Shown: positions 9,962 to 22,249 of the stretch, piece after piece
Layout: every line of letters begins with the position of its first letter
How positions within the stretch are numbered: the stretch's first letter is position 1
Origin: Tetrapyrgos nigripes
Lineage: Eukaryota > Basidiomycota > Agaricomycetes > Agaricales > Campanellaceae
Length of the DNA: 64,000 bases
Assembly: GCA_013368315.1 (NCBI GenBank)
Contig: JAACJM010000250.1
Coordinates: forward strand, 54,075-118,074
Reading direction: 5' to 3'
Made by a program: the position numbers and the translations under genes
Notes under the pieces: model-generated
The model's input: the letters and a program-made list of their open reading frames with translations, nothing else
What the model was told of the DNA's origin: nothing
The model's database searches: none

Positions 9962-11368
9962 ATGAAGCATCTTGATATCGAGGCTTGGGTCACAGTGGAT
10001 GAGCAACCCCTAGACGAGTTCGGAGTTGCGACACATGGAATGAAGGCTTCTTGCTGGATTGCCTCTGAGGTAGGGATGGTATGTCAAGTTTTCTATCAGT
10101 GTCCTTTAAGTTTCCACTCACTGTCTCAGCATTTTGAAGTACATTTCAGAAGTAATCGCTCCGTAAACGTGAATGGTGACTTCTACATTGACGGCCAGTT
10201 ATCGGATAGCGGTGTTGTGACCGAAGATGAAGAAGGCAGAGAGTACATTGCATCTGGCCTGTTGACCTCTTTAGTCTCCGAAAAACCTTTTGTATTCTCA
10301 GAAGTGAGACTCACAGGTGCGTTATTCGTCAATTAGTTCATATTAGAGGAGATTCAATAACTCTCCAGCCTTTAGACGACGACGGATTCTCCGGTAGAGA
10401 TTTGCAAGAGCTTGGAGAGATCAAGATAGTCTTTGAGGAAGTCCACATCATAAAGGAAGACATACCCTTTGACGAAAATGTTCACTGCTGCAAGTTTTCT
10501 TCGGAAGATCTACTTCATGAGCGTTCCAGCAAAGCCATTACACATCGAGTCGGGTTTGTGCATTATATTTCTCAGCCTTTCCAGCTTAGTTGTCTCATAA
10601 AGCGTGTTTTACAGTCTAGGAGAGGAAAGGGGACGTTCAAAAGAAGACTTCATGACTTTCGAGGCAATACGAGTCATTGCAACCTTCGCTTTTAAATACC
10701 GGCCAATAGGTGCGTAATGCCAGAGCTCTACATGTACTCCCCTCAATTTTCATATATTGTCCCAGAATTCTTGCGCGCCAATGATGTCGCACCAGGCTCA
10801 ACGTCAAATGGCAAGAAACGCCAAATCTTACTGTCCGATGGCATTGAGAAGAATGTACCAACTCATCAGCCTCAGCAGGTCAGCATTTCTCGTTCTTATT
10901 TACGACCATAATAGTTCTGACCCGGGTATCCAGTCGACCTCATCGTCTCAAGAACCTCAAAGGAAGAAACTCAAATCTGAAGCCAGCGACCAAGTAACAC
11001 CACCACAGGCTGCATTAATGCCAGCACGGCAGACGACAAGTGGTCCAGGTCCTTCTCAAGTTGCCAACGTCGCGTCCCAATTGTCTGGAGATGCTCAAGC
11101 AATGCCATTCGAGGCACTGATACCTTCAACCGGCCCTGTCACCAAAGTTTCAGTCGCGACGTTTGGAGAGAAATGCCAGGACGATGTAGATGAGGAGATT
11201 ATAAGCAAGCTGATGAGGAATGGGTATAAAAAGATGAGGACGCTTCGCCGTCTCACGATTGAAAAGCTGCAGATGATGGGATTCTCTCATGGTGAAGTGG
11301 ACACTTTGCTGGACGTGGTTGCGGATTTCGTCGAGGGCTTTGGCAAGGACGGGGATGATCAATCGTAG
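9962..11368 (+). CDS. DUF7918-family protein, tandem copy 2
   Basis: Paralogue of the gene at 8245, same orientation, same exon plan. It starts MKHLDIEAWVTVDEQPLDEF. The family motif is CWIASEVGM, followed after an intron by HFEVHFRSNRS. Then come DGQLSDSGV, KPFVFSEVRLTG, the DDDGFSGRDLQELGEIKIVF exon, HERSSKAITHRVG, FKYRPI and EFLRANDVAP. A Ser/Gln/Pro-rich linker with KKLKSEASDQ leads to the C-terminal module, which starts MPFEALIPSTGP and contains DEEIISKLMRNGYKKMRTLR and HGEVDTLLDVVADFVEG. The stop is TAG at 11366-11368. All introns are short and GT-AG and no frame break is needed, so this copy looks functional. Close similarity and identical intron places point to local duplication. The role is unknown. 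Confidence 0.78.
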
Positions 11369-12220
11369 GGCAGGGATGGCATTTGTCAGTGTCGCTGCGG
11401 ATACTCGTTTCGTTAAAAGGAGGTCGACGGAAGTGATCTGGCTGGAGGATAACAGAGCTTGGCACGAATCAACCTAGTCAACAATGATAATCCAGCGGAC
11501 GAGAATCTCCAGAAATTTCAAACATGGAACGCATAAGCGTAATTACCGCAAGTTCCTTTGGTGAAAGGTGTAAATTGCTCACCTTTCGGTTTGTACTTGA
11601 CACACACACAGCAGCAATCAATATTCCGTGGCCAAAATTTAGTTCAAAAAGGTCAAGTCTTCCAGCGACGAGGAAACTCGTTTGGAAACAAAAGGTTTTC
11701 GTGCTTCGAAAATTCCTTGAAAGTGAGCTGAGCCAGTCGGGTCGCTTGTAGAGGCTTCGGAAATTTAAAGTTTTTCGAATCCGTTTCCGAGCACCAGAGA
11801 TTTGATATTTCCTAACTAACTTCTGGCCACGGAATATTGGTTGCTGCTAGGGTGTGAGACCCGACGCTGTAAATCGCTCGAGAGTCGACGCTGTAAGACG
11901 CGAGCACGTGCACATCTGGGCTCTTGGAGAGCATCCACCATGTACAACCTTCCAGCGATGTTGTATACCTCAATAATCTGTCCTTCATCGTTTTAAAAAT
12001 GGATCTCTGTCATAGCGTATGACCAGCAGGCCTGGCAGTGGACTTATTTGGCGTTATCCGACAGCGTCTTGTCTTACAGCGACAGTCAGTCAACGGTCCA
12101 GGAGCGGCGGTAAAATTCGACTTTACGTCGTCTTGCTGACGATCCATCTTACTTTCCGATAATGACAAGGCAGGATCTATATATTAGACAATCTTCTTCG
12201 TCCTAGCTGCAGTCGCCGCT
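11369..12220. other. Intergenic with a fold-back repeat; promoter side of the ABC transporter
   Basis: No gene is seen. It holds the inverted repeat at 11602-11857, a small perfect hairpin GAAAGGTG/CACCTTTC near 11561-11588, and a direct repeat GACGCTGTAA at about 11862 and 11888. The last 150 nt before the ATG at 12221 are probably the promoter. Confidence 0.5.
11602..11857. repeat. Inverted-repeat element (fold-back/MITE-like)
   Basis: The left arm at 11602-11637 holds GCAGCAATCAATATTCCGTG followed by GCCAAAA. The right arm at 11821-11857, read on the other strand, holds GCAGCAACCAATATTCCGTG followed by GCCAGAA. Weak similarity continues inward (TTAGTT and an A-rich part), suggesting an aged palindromic element of about 255 bp. 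No target-site duplication is convincing. Confidence 0.55.
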
Positions 12221-15200
12221 ATGTCTGGAGAAAACCCGAAAGAAGCTCTTTCTCGTACGTTGCTAACGTTATCCACAATCTGCATTCAAGGCTCAGAACA
12301 TCTTTGTAGGCCCAGAAAGCTCAGGTAATACTACCCTTCAAAGCGCCGAACAAGTTAGCAATGCCACGGGGGATTTGGAAAAACTTTTGGGTCTTGTCGT
12401 AGAAAAGTACGTTCACGAGATTCATAGTCAGTGAGTTCTCTCGCTAACATCTCGCCGCAACTCAGGCTCGACCAATCCGACTTGCCACTGCGTTCCCTTG
12501 GCGTCTCTTTCGAAAATTTATGCGTGCAGGGGATCGGATCAGAATCTTCATATCAAACCACGCTGGGAGACCTTTTCAATCCATTGAAGATTGTAGAAGC
12601 AATACGTGATGCTAGGCACCCCATGAAGAGAGATATCATTATCGGATTTGATGGTGTTATCAGGCCAGGAGAGATGCTGCGTAAGTGTATACTACCTTTA
12701 TTAGTACTTCATGTTGCTAACCTCGGACTCTAAGTCGTTCTCGGTCGTCCTGGCGCAGGATGTTCTACATTCCTCAAAACCCTAGCAAATCAAACCGCAG
12801 AGTATCACTCTGTCAATGGTGAAGTCCACTATGACGCGTTTACGCCCCAAGAGATATACGAGCATTACCGTGGAGATGTGTTGTATTCCCCTGAAGGTGA
12901 GTGCTGCTCTCATAGTACTAACTGGACCTAATCATATTTTTTATTCCGCGTAGACGACACCCATTTTGCTACCCTCACAGTCAAGCAGACCGTTCAATTC
13001 GCCGCCCGTGTCCGTGCGCCATCTACCGCCGGTCGTTTAGGTCTATCCCGCAATGAGTACGCGGACCTACTCACCACACACCTACTGAGGCTCTTCGGCT
13101 TGACGCACACGAGGAACACCCTAGTTGGGGACGCAGCCATTCGAGGTGTCTCAGGAGGAGAAAAGAAACGTGTATCTATTTGTGAAGTTTCAGCAGCAAG
13201 GGCAAGGCTTGTCAGTTGGGACAAGTGAGTAAATACTTATCTCTTTGCGTTCCTCTGTGACCAAACGCCGGTCCTGATCGACGCGTATAGCACTACCCGT
13301 GGATTGGACTCTTCTACTGCACTGGAGTACGTTCGCGCCCTGCGGACAGCGACAGACGTTTTGAAGATGACGACGATCACGGCGTTATATCAGGCTGGAG
13401 AGAGCCTGTACAACTATTTCGACAAGGTGTGTATGTCCTTTTGTCTCTTTAAACCATGGTACTAATATGGGTATGCAGGTCGCCGTAGTTTACGAAGGCA
13501 GACTCGCTTACTTTGGTCCTGCATCGTCTGCTCGTCAATACTTCATCGACCTGGGCTATGAACCCGCCAATCGTCAAACAACAGCTGATTTTCTGGTCGC
13601 CGTCACTGATCCCAATGGCAGAATACCTAGGTCACCTTCATCTGTCATCCCGATTGAAGAGCATATCCCACCAGCACCCAGGACGGCTGCTGAATTCGCT
13701 GCCTACTTCCAGAACTCTCGTTTCGCGGAGCTCAACCGGAATGAAATCGAGGCGTACAAGAAGGAATTTGTCAACTCGGAGCCATCCAAGATCAGGGGAG
13801 TGTATCAGCAGAGCGCTCAGATCGAACACGTTCGGATGTCTAGGAAAGAGAGTCCTTATCTGGTATCTTTGAGCTTACAGGCCAAGGAGGTGATGATGAG
13901 GAGACTACAGATGGCGAGAGGGAATTGGCTGGCTACATTGTTGAACGTTGTGTGAGTATGGTTTGATATGTACTCGTGTTTATACTTGCTCAAACTTTTG
14001 CATTATCTTCTAGTTCCTACATTTTCCAAGGTATCGTAGTGGGCACTGCGTACAACAACACCGCAGAGAACACTGGAGCGTTTTTCTCTCGTGGAGGTGT
14101 TCTCTTCTTTTCTCTCCTTTTCTCGGCCTTGGCAACGATGTCTGAGATTCCAGCGCTTTTCGGCCAACGGCCCATCGTCCTTCGTCAATCTCGATGGGGT
14201 TTCTATCATCCCTTTGTTGATCAACTCGCGTTGTTCTTGGTCGACCTTCCGATCTTTGCGTTGACCATCCTAGTGTTTGCTGTGATCATCTATGAGCTAG
14301 TCCAGCTCCAACAGACTGCTGGTCAATTCTTGTATGTTCTCCCGCAGTATTCCTCAGCCAAGGGACTAGCTGATCATTGAGACGTCTAGTATCTTCGCGC
14401 TGTTCCTTTTCTCGGTCGGTTTCGCGATGAAAGGATTGTTCAGATCAGTGGCTGCTGCTTGCCGTACCGAATGTGAGTCTACTTCTTTTATGCCGCTTTC
14501 TTCATTCCTTGCATCACTGACTTGTAACGGAAAATTTTCAGCGGTCGCCCAGGTAGTCGCAGGTGTGGCCATCACAGCCACCACGATGTATGGAGGTTAC
14601 CAGATCACTCGCCCTACGATGGTGGGAGCGTTGAAGTGGATCTACCACATCAATCCATTCTACTACAGCTTCGAAGCTCTCATGATCAACGAGTTCCATA
14701 CGCTCAACGGCACGTGTACTACCCTCATACCTCGAGGTGCTGGCTACGAAAACGTTTCGCTTGCTAATCAGGTCTGCAACACGGTGGGCTCTATACCTGG
14801 GCAACCAGCAGTGGACGGAAACAATTTCATTGAGAAGAGCTTTCTGTATGTGAGTACAACGGGTAGGGTATGGAGGGTGAGTGTCGCTTTTCGTTTGGTC
14901 TTCACTTTGCTGCATTGTTGATGTACTTATATGCGTGGTCAGAATTTTGGCATTATCGTCGCCTTCGTCGTTGGCTTGGTCGGGGCTTGTCTGATTTTCA
15001 CAGAGATCAACATCAATTCGATTACCATTGCCAACGCCGTTGTCCTCTATCGTCGCCCGAGTGGACGCAGTAAACGCAAGGGTCCTTCCCCGCCGACGTT
15101 GGATGTAGAGACTAGTCTCGAAAAGGGCGCCATTACGGTCGAGAAAGTTCCGGATGTTGAAGCAAAGCATACCCCCGCTTCTCTTGCCCAAATGGAACTC

Positions 15201-17878
15201 GCCACAACTGACGTGTTCTCCTGGCAAAACATCTCCTACACTGTTCCTATCTTCGGTATTCAGGATGAAACGGAAAGGAGATTGTTGTATTCTGTCTCGG
15301 GCTATGTCCAACCAGGCAAGTTGACTGCGCTGATGGGTGAGAGTGGGGCTGGAAAGGTGAGCTATACCGTCGCACGGGACATAGCCATCACTGACCACCT
15401 TTTTTGGACAGACGACACTTGTGAATGTCCTCGCACAACGTGCTGATACTGGCGTCGTTACAGGAGACAAGTTCGTGAACGGTCAAGCTCTTCCAAGGGA
15501 TTTCCAGGCGCAGACGTGAGTAATATCTCTTCATCCTGTCGTACTTTCACTCGATGACTTTTTTATGTACTCAAATTCTAGTGGATACTGCCAACAAACC
15601 GACACACATCTTGGTGACCAAACCGTCAAGGAGGCGCTCTTGTTCTCTGCCAAGCTTCGTCAGCCTCCTTCGGTTCCCCTTGCTGAGAAGGAAGTTTAGT
15701 AAGCACCAGTTTATCAGTATCGTTTTTTTTTTGTTTGCTTATTTACCCTTCCTTCAAGCGCCGAGAAATGTCTGATGATGTGTGGCCTTGACAAGTATCG
15801 CAACGCTACTGTAGGGTCCCTTAACGTGGAAAACAGGAAACGGACAACGATCGCTGTCGAGTTAGCTGCCAAAGTACGTCCCAACAGATATTTGATCCTT
15901 GCCTGCTGAAACTGACCTTTTTATTCCCAGCCGAAATTACTGCTTTTTGTTGATGAGCCTACGTCAGGATTGGACTCCCAGAGTGCATGGGCTATTATGG
16001 CATTCTTGAGGGACATGGCGAACAGTGGGCAGGCCATTCTTTGCACGTCAGTTCTTTCACGCCCTCTGCCTTCACGAAGTTACTGACGAATGTTTATTTT
16101 TCTACTACAGTATTCATCAGGTATCTAAGCTCTTCTCCAAACTGCTCTATGTATCTGACCCTTTCCTTTACTTTAGCCTTCTGCAGAATTATTCCAGGTA
16201 TGTGGTATCTTCATTCATTCCTTGACGCTGATTCGAAGCGTCCAACCAGGTTTTCGACCGTCTGCTTCTGCTCCGCAAAGGAGGCGAAACTGTGTACTTG
16301 GGTGATGTTGGTCATAATGCGACTACTATGATCAGCTACTTTGAGCGTAATGGATCCAGACGCTGTGCACCAGACGAGAACCCGTACGTGCTTGCTACCC
16401 ATCTTCTTCACTGTAATTCAAATATTTTGTAGTGCCGAGTTCATGCTCGATGTCATCGGTGCCGGTGCTACTGCCCACAGTGACATCGATTGGCACCTAG
16501 TGTGGACATCTTCGCCAGAATACACAGTTCTTCAAACCGATCTTGACAGGATCCACAGAGAAGGCCGAGGAAAGTCCGTGGTCGAGGAAGGTCTTCATAC
16601 CGAATTTGCGACGCCTTGGCTTTATCAGACCATGCAGCTCTTGAAGAGGGACATGCTCAGCCACTGGAGAAATCCCACTTATATCCTGGCGAAGTATATT
16701 CTGTCGATTTTCTCTGGATTGTTCATTGGGTTCTCGTACTACAAGAGCGATTATTCGCAACAAGGGACACAGAATAAGTTATTCGTGAGTAGTAATCTTC
16801 TCTTACTTCTGATCGGGACGTAGCTGAAGTTATGCCTATATTTAGTCGGTTTTCACGGTCACCATCATCTCGTGCGTTGCTGCTTTACTCATTGTGTATC
16901 GACTTGTATCTGAACCTTCCTCGTCCGCACAGCGTTCCCCTTGTCAACCAACTGCAAGTCATTTTCATCAACATGCGCAGCATCTATGAAATCCGTGAAC
17001 GGCCCAGTCGAATGTACAGCTGGACTGCTCTACTCACCTCTCAATTCCTCGTCGAACTGCCGTGGAATATCGGTGCGATGGTCCTACTCTTCTTCTGCTG
17101 GTATTGGACCGTTGGATACCTCAGCAGTCGAGCGGCATACACTTGGCTGATGCTCTGTATTCTCTTCCCGCTGTACTACACCTCCATCGGCCAAGCAGTA
17201 GCAGCGATGAGTCCGAACGCGGAGATTGCAGCTATCGTGTTCACTTTCCTCTTCTCGTTCATCATTACTTTGTACGTTGAGCCATTTCATTATTTTCCAA
17301 AGCCTGTTCAACTCTGACATTCATCAACAGCAACGGTATCGTACAGCCCTTCAGACAGCTTGGATGGTGGAAGTGGATGTACCGGGTTTCTCCTTATACG
17401 TATCTCATTGAAGGTTCGATTGGTCAAGGTAAAACATGCCAACTCGCAATCTTCTATCAATTGCTCACCGTTTTTTCTTTCCCTTCAGCCCTTGGACTCC
17501 AGGCCATAACATGCTCCGATATCGAGCTCGTCACTCTTAGTCCCCCGTCCGGACAGACTTGTCAACAGTATATGAACTGCTACATCCAAGATAACGGCGG
17601 ATATATCACCAACCCTGATGCGACGACCAATTGCAATATCTGTCCTTACAGTACAACGGACCAGTATCTGCAGTCCCAGTTCAACATCTTCTATTCTCAT
17701 CGCTGGCGCAACGTCGGTCTCATTATCATCTATATAGTCTTCAACGTAAGTCACCGAGTTTCCTTTGCATCGTGAGCTGTGATGACCAGACCTGCAGATC
17801 GCCGCTATCTTTGCGTGTACGTGGTGGTTTAGAATCAGGACCAAAACTATCGCAGAGCTCTTGCGTCGACGAAAGTGA
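12221..17878 (+). CDS. PDR-type (ABCG full-length) ABC transporter
   Basis: A plasma-membrane ATP-driven exporter of the pleiotropic drug resistance group, organised (NBD-TMD)x2. It starts [11 protein letters not shown] and has some twenty short introns. NBD1 has the fungal PDR hallmark Walker [15 protein letters not shown] (Cys instead of Lys), signature [11 protein letters not shown] and a Walker B region ending [16 protein letters not shown] (Asn after Asp). TMD1 includes [13 protein letters not shown] and the PDR motif YGGYQI...[20 protein letters not shown]2 has canonical Walker A GESGAGKTTLVNVL, a divergent signature [11 protein letters not shown], and [21 protein letters not shown]2 ends with [18 protein letters not shown] and a Cys-rich extracellular loop. 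The C-terminus is [12 protein letters not shown] at 17876-17878. Length is near 1,450 residues, normal for CDR/PDR. Substrate unknown. No break seen. Confidence 0.92.
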
Positions 17879-18159
17879 TGTATGGTGACGACTGTATGTT
17901 TTTCGACGTAGATTTTTGATTCAAAAGGACTTTATTCTATAGACCTCTGATAAATTCTCTCTAATGTACAAGAGGTGTCCTACGTATCGTAAATCATTAT
18001 GAACTCTTTCTCTTCACTGTGTATGCAGGGCTGGGGGGCAAGGGCACAGCAACTATGTGCAGACTGAGACTAGAAAGTTGGGACATTGAGACATACAAGC
18101 TAATTGTACATCAGTACAGATGCGAGGGCCCGTGCTTCCTTCGTCCTACGTTTATAGAC

Positions 18160-19630
18160 CTAGTCACCTCCACCGTCATGAAGACCCAGGTCTGCAATCC
18201 TCTTCTCTTCGGCAGCCAAATCTTCCTCTTCCTTCTCCCGTCTGTATTTATCCAAATCCCAATCTTCACCTTCACCGTCCGAGTCTTCAAACCATTCTGG
18301 GTTGTATTGGAACTAGACGAGGAAAAAGTAAGAAAGAGGGTCCACACAAACATTGATGAGGTAGACGAAAACGCACCAAGTCTCTTCCACTCATACCACT
18401 GCTCTTGCCAGCAGCATGAGCCGTATCCTTCGCTTTGCGTAGAGCTTCGTCTTCTGCTTGTTTCTTGTTCATACGCGTCTTTTTCCATAAAGCAAAAGAT
18501 TCGGGAGTGACTGGGGTAAGATTGGTACCGAGTTTGTGTCTCTGTATATAGAAACGAATCCGTAAACGTTCCTAGCATCAGAAAAGGAAAGACACGCACC
18601 TCGACTTCGAGGAACTCTTCTATACTAATGACATTGGCCTTCTCAGCCTCTTCCTTAGCTTTCCTCTCCGACTTGAGGACGAAACCAGGAGGTAAGGCAT
18701 GCCGATACTGACAGTTGTCACCGTTTGGACATTGCCAGAACCAGCCGTACCTAAACAGATGAAAAACGGACATGAGTGCGAGGAATTCTGCCAGAACGAC
18801 TAGGACAACGTACTTTTGATCCTCGATAGCTTGAATGAAGAATTTGCAGACGATCTGGAAAGGTTAACCGTGAGCTCAAGCCATACAGACAGACGTGTTG
18901 AAGAAAATTTACATCGGTTGTTGTCCGTGGGTTTCCTGCCTTTGAAAGGACAACGTTCCTCAGCTTTTCTTCGTCCCATTTGTCCATCGTGTCTATGAGA
19001 ACATAGTTTAGTACATATAGCACCAATGAAGAGAAATAACCCAACGCACCAGTCGTCTTATCCTCTCTACTGTCCTCGTACAAGTTTTTCTTCTCCACCT
19101 TCCTACCCACGTTGACATCATGGCTAAACTTGCACTTGCTGCCCTTATCGCAAGATCCTGCCTTGAAGTACGCGCATAGCACCATTTTAGGATCCACTCC
19201 AAAGGGTACTTTTTGCGTGATGACGGGTCTTAACAGCGCAGCTTCCTCTTTCTTCCTCTTCTCTTCCTCTGCTTGTTCCTTTTTACGAAGTTCCCTCTCC
19301 CTCTCTTTCTCTAGAACTGCTCGAGATTTCCCGGCAGTAGCTGTTTGAGCTTGGATTCGTTGGACCTCTTTCTGGACTTTGGCAGATTTGTTTTTCTGAT
19401 TGATTGATGAACGGATGGATAAGTAGACAGAGGCAGATTTTTGTGAGTTCCGAAGTTAAGCAGACTAATACAGGAGAGAGACCTAACATTTTTCATTCCA
19501 AAGGTCTACATGTACATGAAATGCTAGGTTAGCGTCAACCACGCAACTAACGATGGAAACGTGGATCGAGTGGTACCTTGTCGTCCTTCACTTTGGAAGA
19601 ACCAGCAGTCTGTGGCTTCTTTGGAGGCAT
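18160..19630 (-). CDS. TMA46: Tma46/ZC3H15-like CCCH zinc-finger protein (DRG partner)
   Basis: Homologue of yeast Tma46 and animal ZC3H15 (DFRP1), ribosome-associated partners that stabilise the DRG1/Rbg1 GTPase. It starts [19 protein letters not shown] Lys/Glu-rich coiled segment (about residues 25-75) leads to [20 protein letters not shown]. The first CCCH finger is [19 protein letters not shown] (C-x7-C-x5-C-x3-H). The second is made across an intron, with CKFF at its start and [11 protein letters not shown] at its end. Then come [41 protein letters not shown] and [15 protein letters not shown], all typical of the DFRP region. The stop is TAG at 18160-18162. Five or so introns. It looks intact. 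Confidence 0.9.
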
Positions 19631-19829
19631 TTTGAAGAAAGGTAGGTAGCTTCAGGCAAGAATTGAGAGGGTACAGGAAGAGGATAGCGTCGTAGATGGG
19701 GACGACGACGTCGGCGGTGGTGACGAAAAGCAGGTGGTGCAAGGTGGCTGTGCAGCTAATAACGAAGACCATGGAATTGTACAGAAGATATTCTACATTT
19801 TGGATTTACATTCTAGCTTCAATAAATCT

Positions 19830-20959
19830 TCACGACAACCACTCATCCATACGTTCCCAAACCGTCTTCTGCTCTTCCGTCCATTCATCTCTCTTATCGT
19901 TCACACAATCCTCGCAAATTCCCTCCTTAACCCAATCAACTCTCTTCAGCATCTCCAACGATTCGATAGGATGGCAAAGCCCACTATCTCCAGCACCGGG
20001 GTAATTACAAACTCCATCCACTTATCAGCAATGACATCTGTACAGGCCATATGTGATGTCCCAGGTGGAGTGAAGATGATGGGTGTAAAGTAGGTTGCAA
20101 GGTTTTCCATGAGACTATCGCCTCTCGCAGAGATGAGGTCCTTGGATTCCTTTTTCATCTGGGCAGGGAAAGAGTCTAGTTTCGAGTGAGCTACGAGGTG
20201 GTACATGAGAGGTTTGATGGCCTGTTTTCGTGAGATATACAAATTGAGATCTGGGAGGGGTAAGTAAACATTGAAGCACGCACAGGCTGTATCCCATATT
20301 TCAGGGCAAGGACTGCTGCCTCTTGCGCATAATCACAGTCAAAAGTCGCCATTTGCTCTAGATCCTTGGGAAACAAGGAAACGAAGCAATCTTTCGCGTG
20401 CTGATGAAGCTCTGGAAAATCCAGCTGTTCTGGGTTGGATACTCGCAATAGCGAGACTATTCGTTGGTAATCAGATTCTGTGGGTGTAAGAATACTAGGT
20501 GAATTCTAAGAGATCGCTTGTAGCCAGATAGCAGGTACGGAGAAGAGTAGGAACGTACTGGTTTCCGTAGATATGGTCCAACAAAACGACGAGATCACTC
20601 TCGTCTATAACGGCATCGCCATCGAGAACTACGTATTTGCAGCTTGCAAAATCTGACTTCAGATCCTCTTGATTGGGATAATTGCTGGAAGAAGTTGCTT
20701 GAAAACGAGCCTGGATTGTGGGCGAATGTCCGGTCAGTCGAGCAGGATGGATCTTGAAGAGCACGTCGCTGTTCCCTTCCGTCGTTTTTGGGTGTAGGAT
20801 GGTATCAGCGTCGGCATCGTGGAACCAGTAAATGGGATGTTTGCGCAGCATTGTCTGTAGAACCGGATAATAATCGATTACAGCGAGACAGAAGTGAGAG
20901 TACAAGACAGATGTGATTGACGGGCCGCGGCAAACTTTCAGGCGTTTCTTCGATGTCAT
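19830..20959 (-). CDS. BTB/POZ-domain protein with an apparent frameshift
   Basis: Starts MTSKKRLKVCRGPS. The BTB fold begins with HPKTTEGNSDVLFKIHPARL and continues through KYVVLDGDAVIDESDLVVLL and DHIYGNQ. Two clear introns join QSDYQRIVSLLRVSNPEQ and then KYGIQP to AIKPLMYHLVAH. The C-terminal half is the all-helical region often seen in Agaricomycete BTB proteins. Near 19985 the reading frame ending DKWMEFVITPVLEI must jump by one base to reach HPIESLEMLKRVDW, CEDCVND and ERMDEWLS. I see no normal-sized intron there, so this is either a recent frameshift or a sequence error. Such proteins may act as substrate adaptors for cullin-3, but no function can be assigned here. Confidence 0.65.
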
Positions 20960-21071
20960 ATTGGGTACTAGCAAAATTACAATTTATATACCGTGCTCTC
21001 CACGGATTACGAGGTCATGGCAATATGGCGAAGGTAGTCTCAGAGACCGCCTCCAGAACCCACTGAAAGCT

Positions 21072-22249
21072 TCAAGCAGAATCATGCACTCCAATATTAG
21101 ACCAAGTCAACGACCTCTCCCTATCATAAGGCCCTTCCTCCACTTCCTCAATTTTGGCCGAAATTGAGCCTGACGGCTCTGGAGCTTCTGCTGCTTTTGG
21201 CTGATGTGTTGAGAAAGACAGTCAAAAGGTCTGCAATGATTATTGAGAGGGCCTCGCGCACCTGTAAAATTTCTGACTTAACCACCATATCCCGATCTCC
21301 CGCAGAGTCGGGGTCATATGTGACGCTTCTGAAGCGAAGGGTGTTGTTGCTTGAAAGAACTAGACCATTGGCTTCAAGGACATCTAATCGTGAGCTTCTT
21401 TCAGCCTTAGTAGCCTCGGAGAGATAGTAGCAACCAACACACCCAACGGCCGATATCGAAAAACAAATCTCGCTACTGGCTCCCCGTATTTCTCTACTTC
21501 GACTTGTGGTCGTCCTGGACGGTATACACAGTACGAGTCCAAACTACACAGACGCATCCAGAGCATGTGCACATCAGCATCAGAGAGGAAACGATGATTC
21601 AACGCATTGCAAAGCTCACCCAGCTCTATGATCAACTCCTTTCTTCAGAGTCTCATGAACGACAGTTTTTTCCCTTGGCCTCGAATGAGTTCTATAAGTT
21701 TTCAACCTCTTGGTCAAACGAGCTTTCCATATCGTCAAGCAAATATCTCCCAGACCATCTGTCATTGCATCGAGATACTTGTCGTCGTCTGTAAGGGGTA
21801 AAATGTTTAAATGTCGGGTCTGATCTGAATGAACAGACGTCAAACTCACCTGTAAAACTCAGTCTAGAAAACACAAAAGGTCGAAGCCGAGAGACAGACT
21901 CTCTAAACCCCCTCTTATGCGTAGTATAGCTAGGAGCCGAACCCTTATGTATAACTTTACCACTATGCATCACTCCGTCGATCGTGATGCGTCCGGTGGT
22001 CGGTACAGAGAAAGCATGGTCTTTCCAATGGACTTGAAACTTCTGTAATTATCAATGTGAACAACGTCGCTCTACTTTGAGCATCCATCTAGACAGTCAA
22101 ATATTGAAAAAAATACACACCTTGCCTATTTCCGAAGGAACCCAGCAAAGGACTTTATTCTCCTCCGCTGACAGCGACAGTTCTTCGCCGTATTCTTGAG
22201 CGATAACGTCTTCAATCGAGATCCAGGCTGAAAAGCCATTCACGAACAT
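21072..22249 (-). CDS. DUF7918-family protein, dispersed copy
   Basis: Unknown function. It starts at 22249 with MFVNGFSAWISIEDVIAQEY and shows the family motif CWVPSEIGK, then after an intron KFQVHWKDHAFSV and GRITIDGVMHSGKV. The loop SAPSYTTHKRGFRES is longer than in the tandem copies. Later parts are RPFVFSRLSFT, DDDKYLDAMTDGLGDICLTI, FVFRYRPL and DVLEANGL. The last exon most likely reads PKAAEAPEPSGSISAKIEEV and ends at TGA 21072-21074. The C-terminal DEEI..KL module of the tandem pair is absent. It lies about 10 kb from the pair, on the other strand, and is clearly more diverged. Exon joins near 21200 and 21400 are my choice and could differ. Confidence 0.65.

Noticed and set aside
14538..15470. 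310-codon open frame on the minus strand across the ABC transporter
   Set aside because: It lies antisense to well-defined transporter exons and introns and shows no domain; it is a composition shadow.
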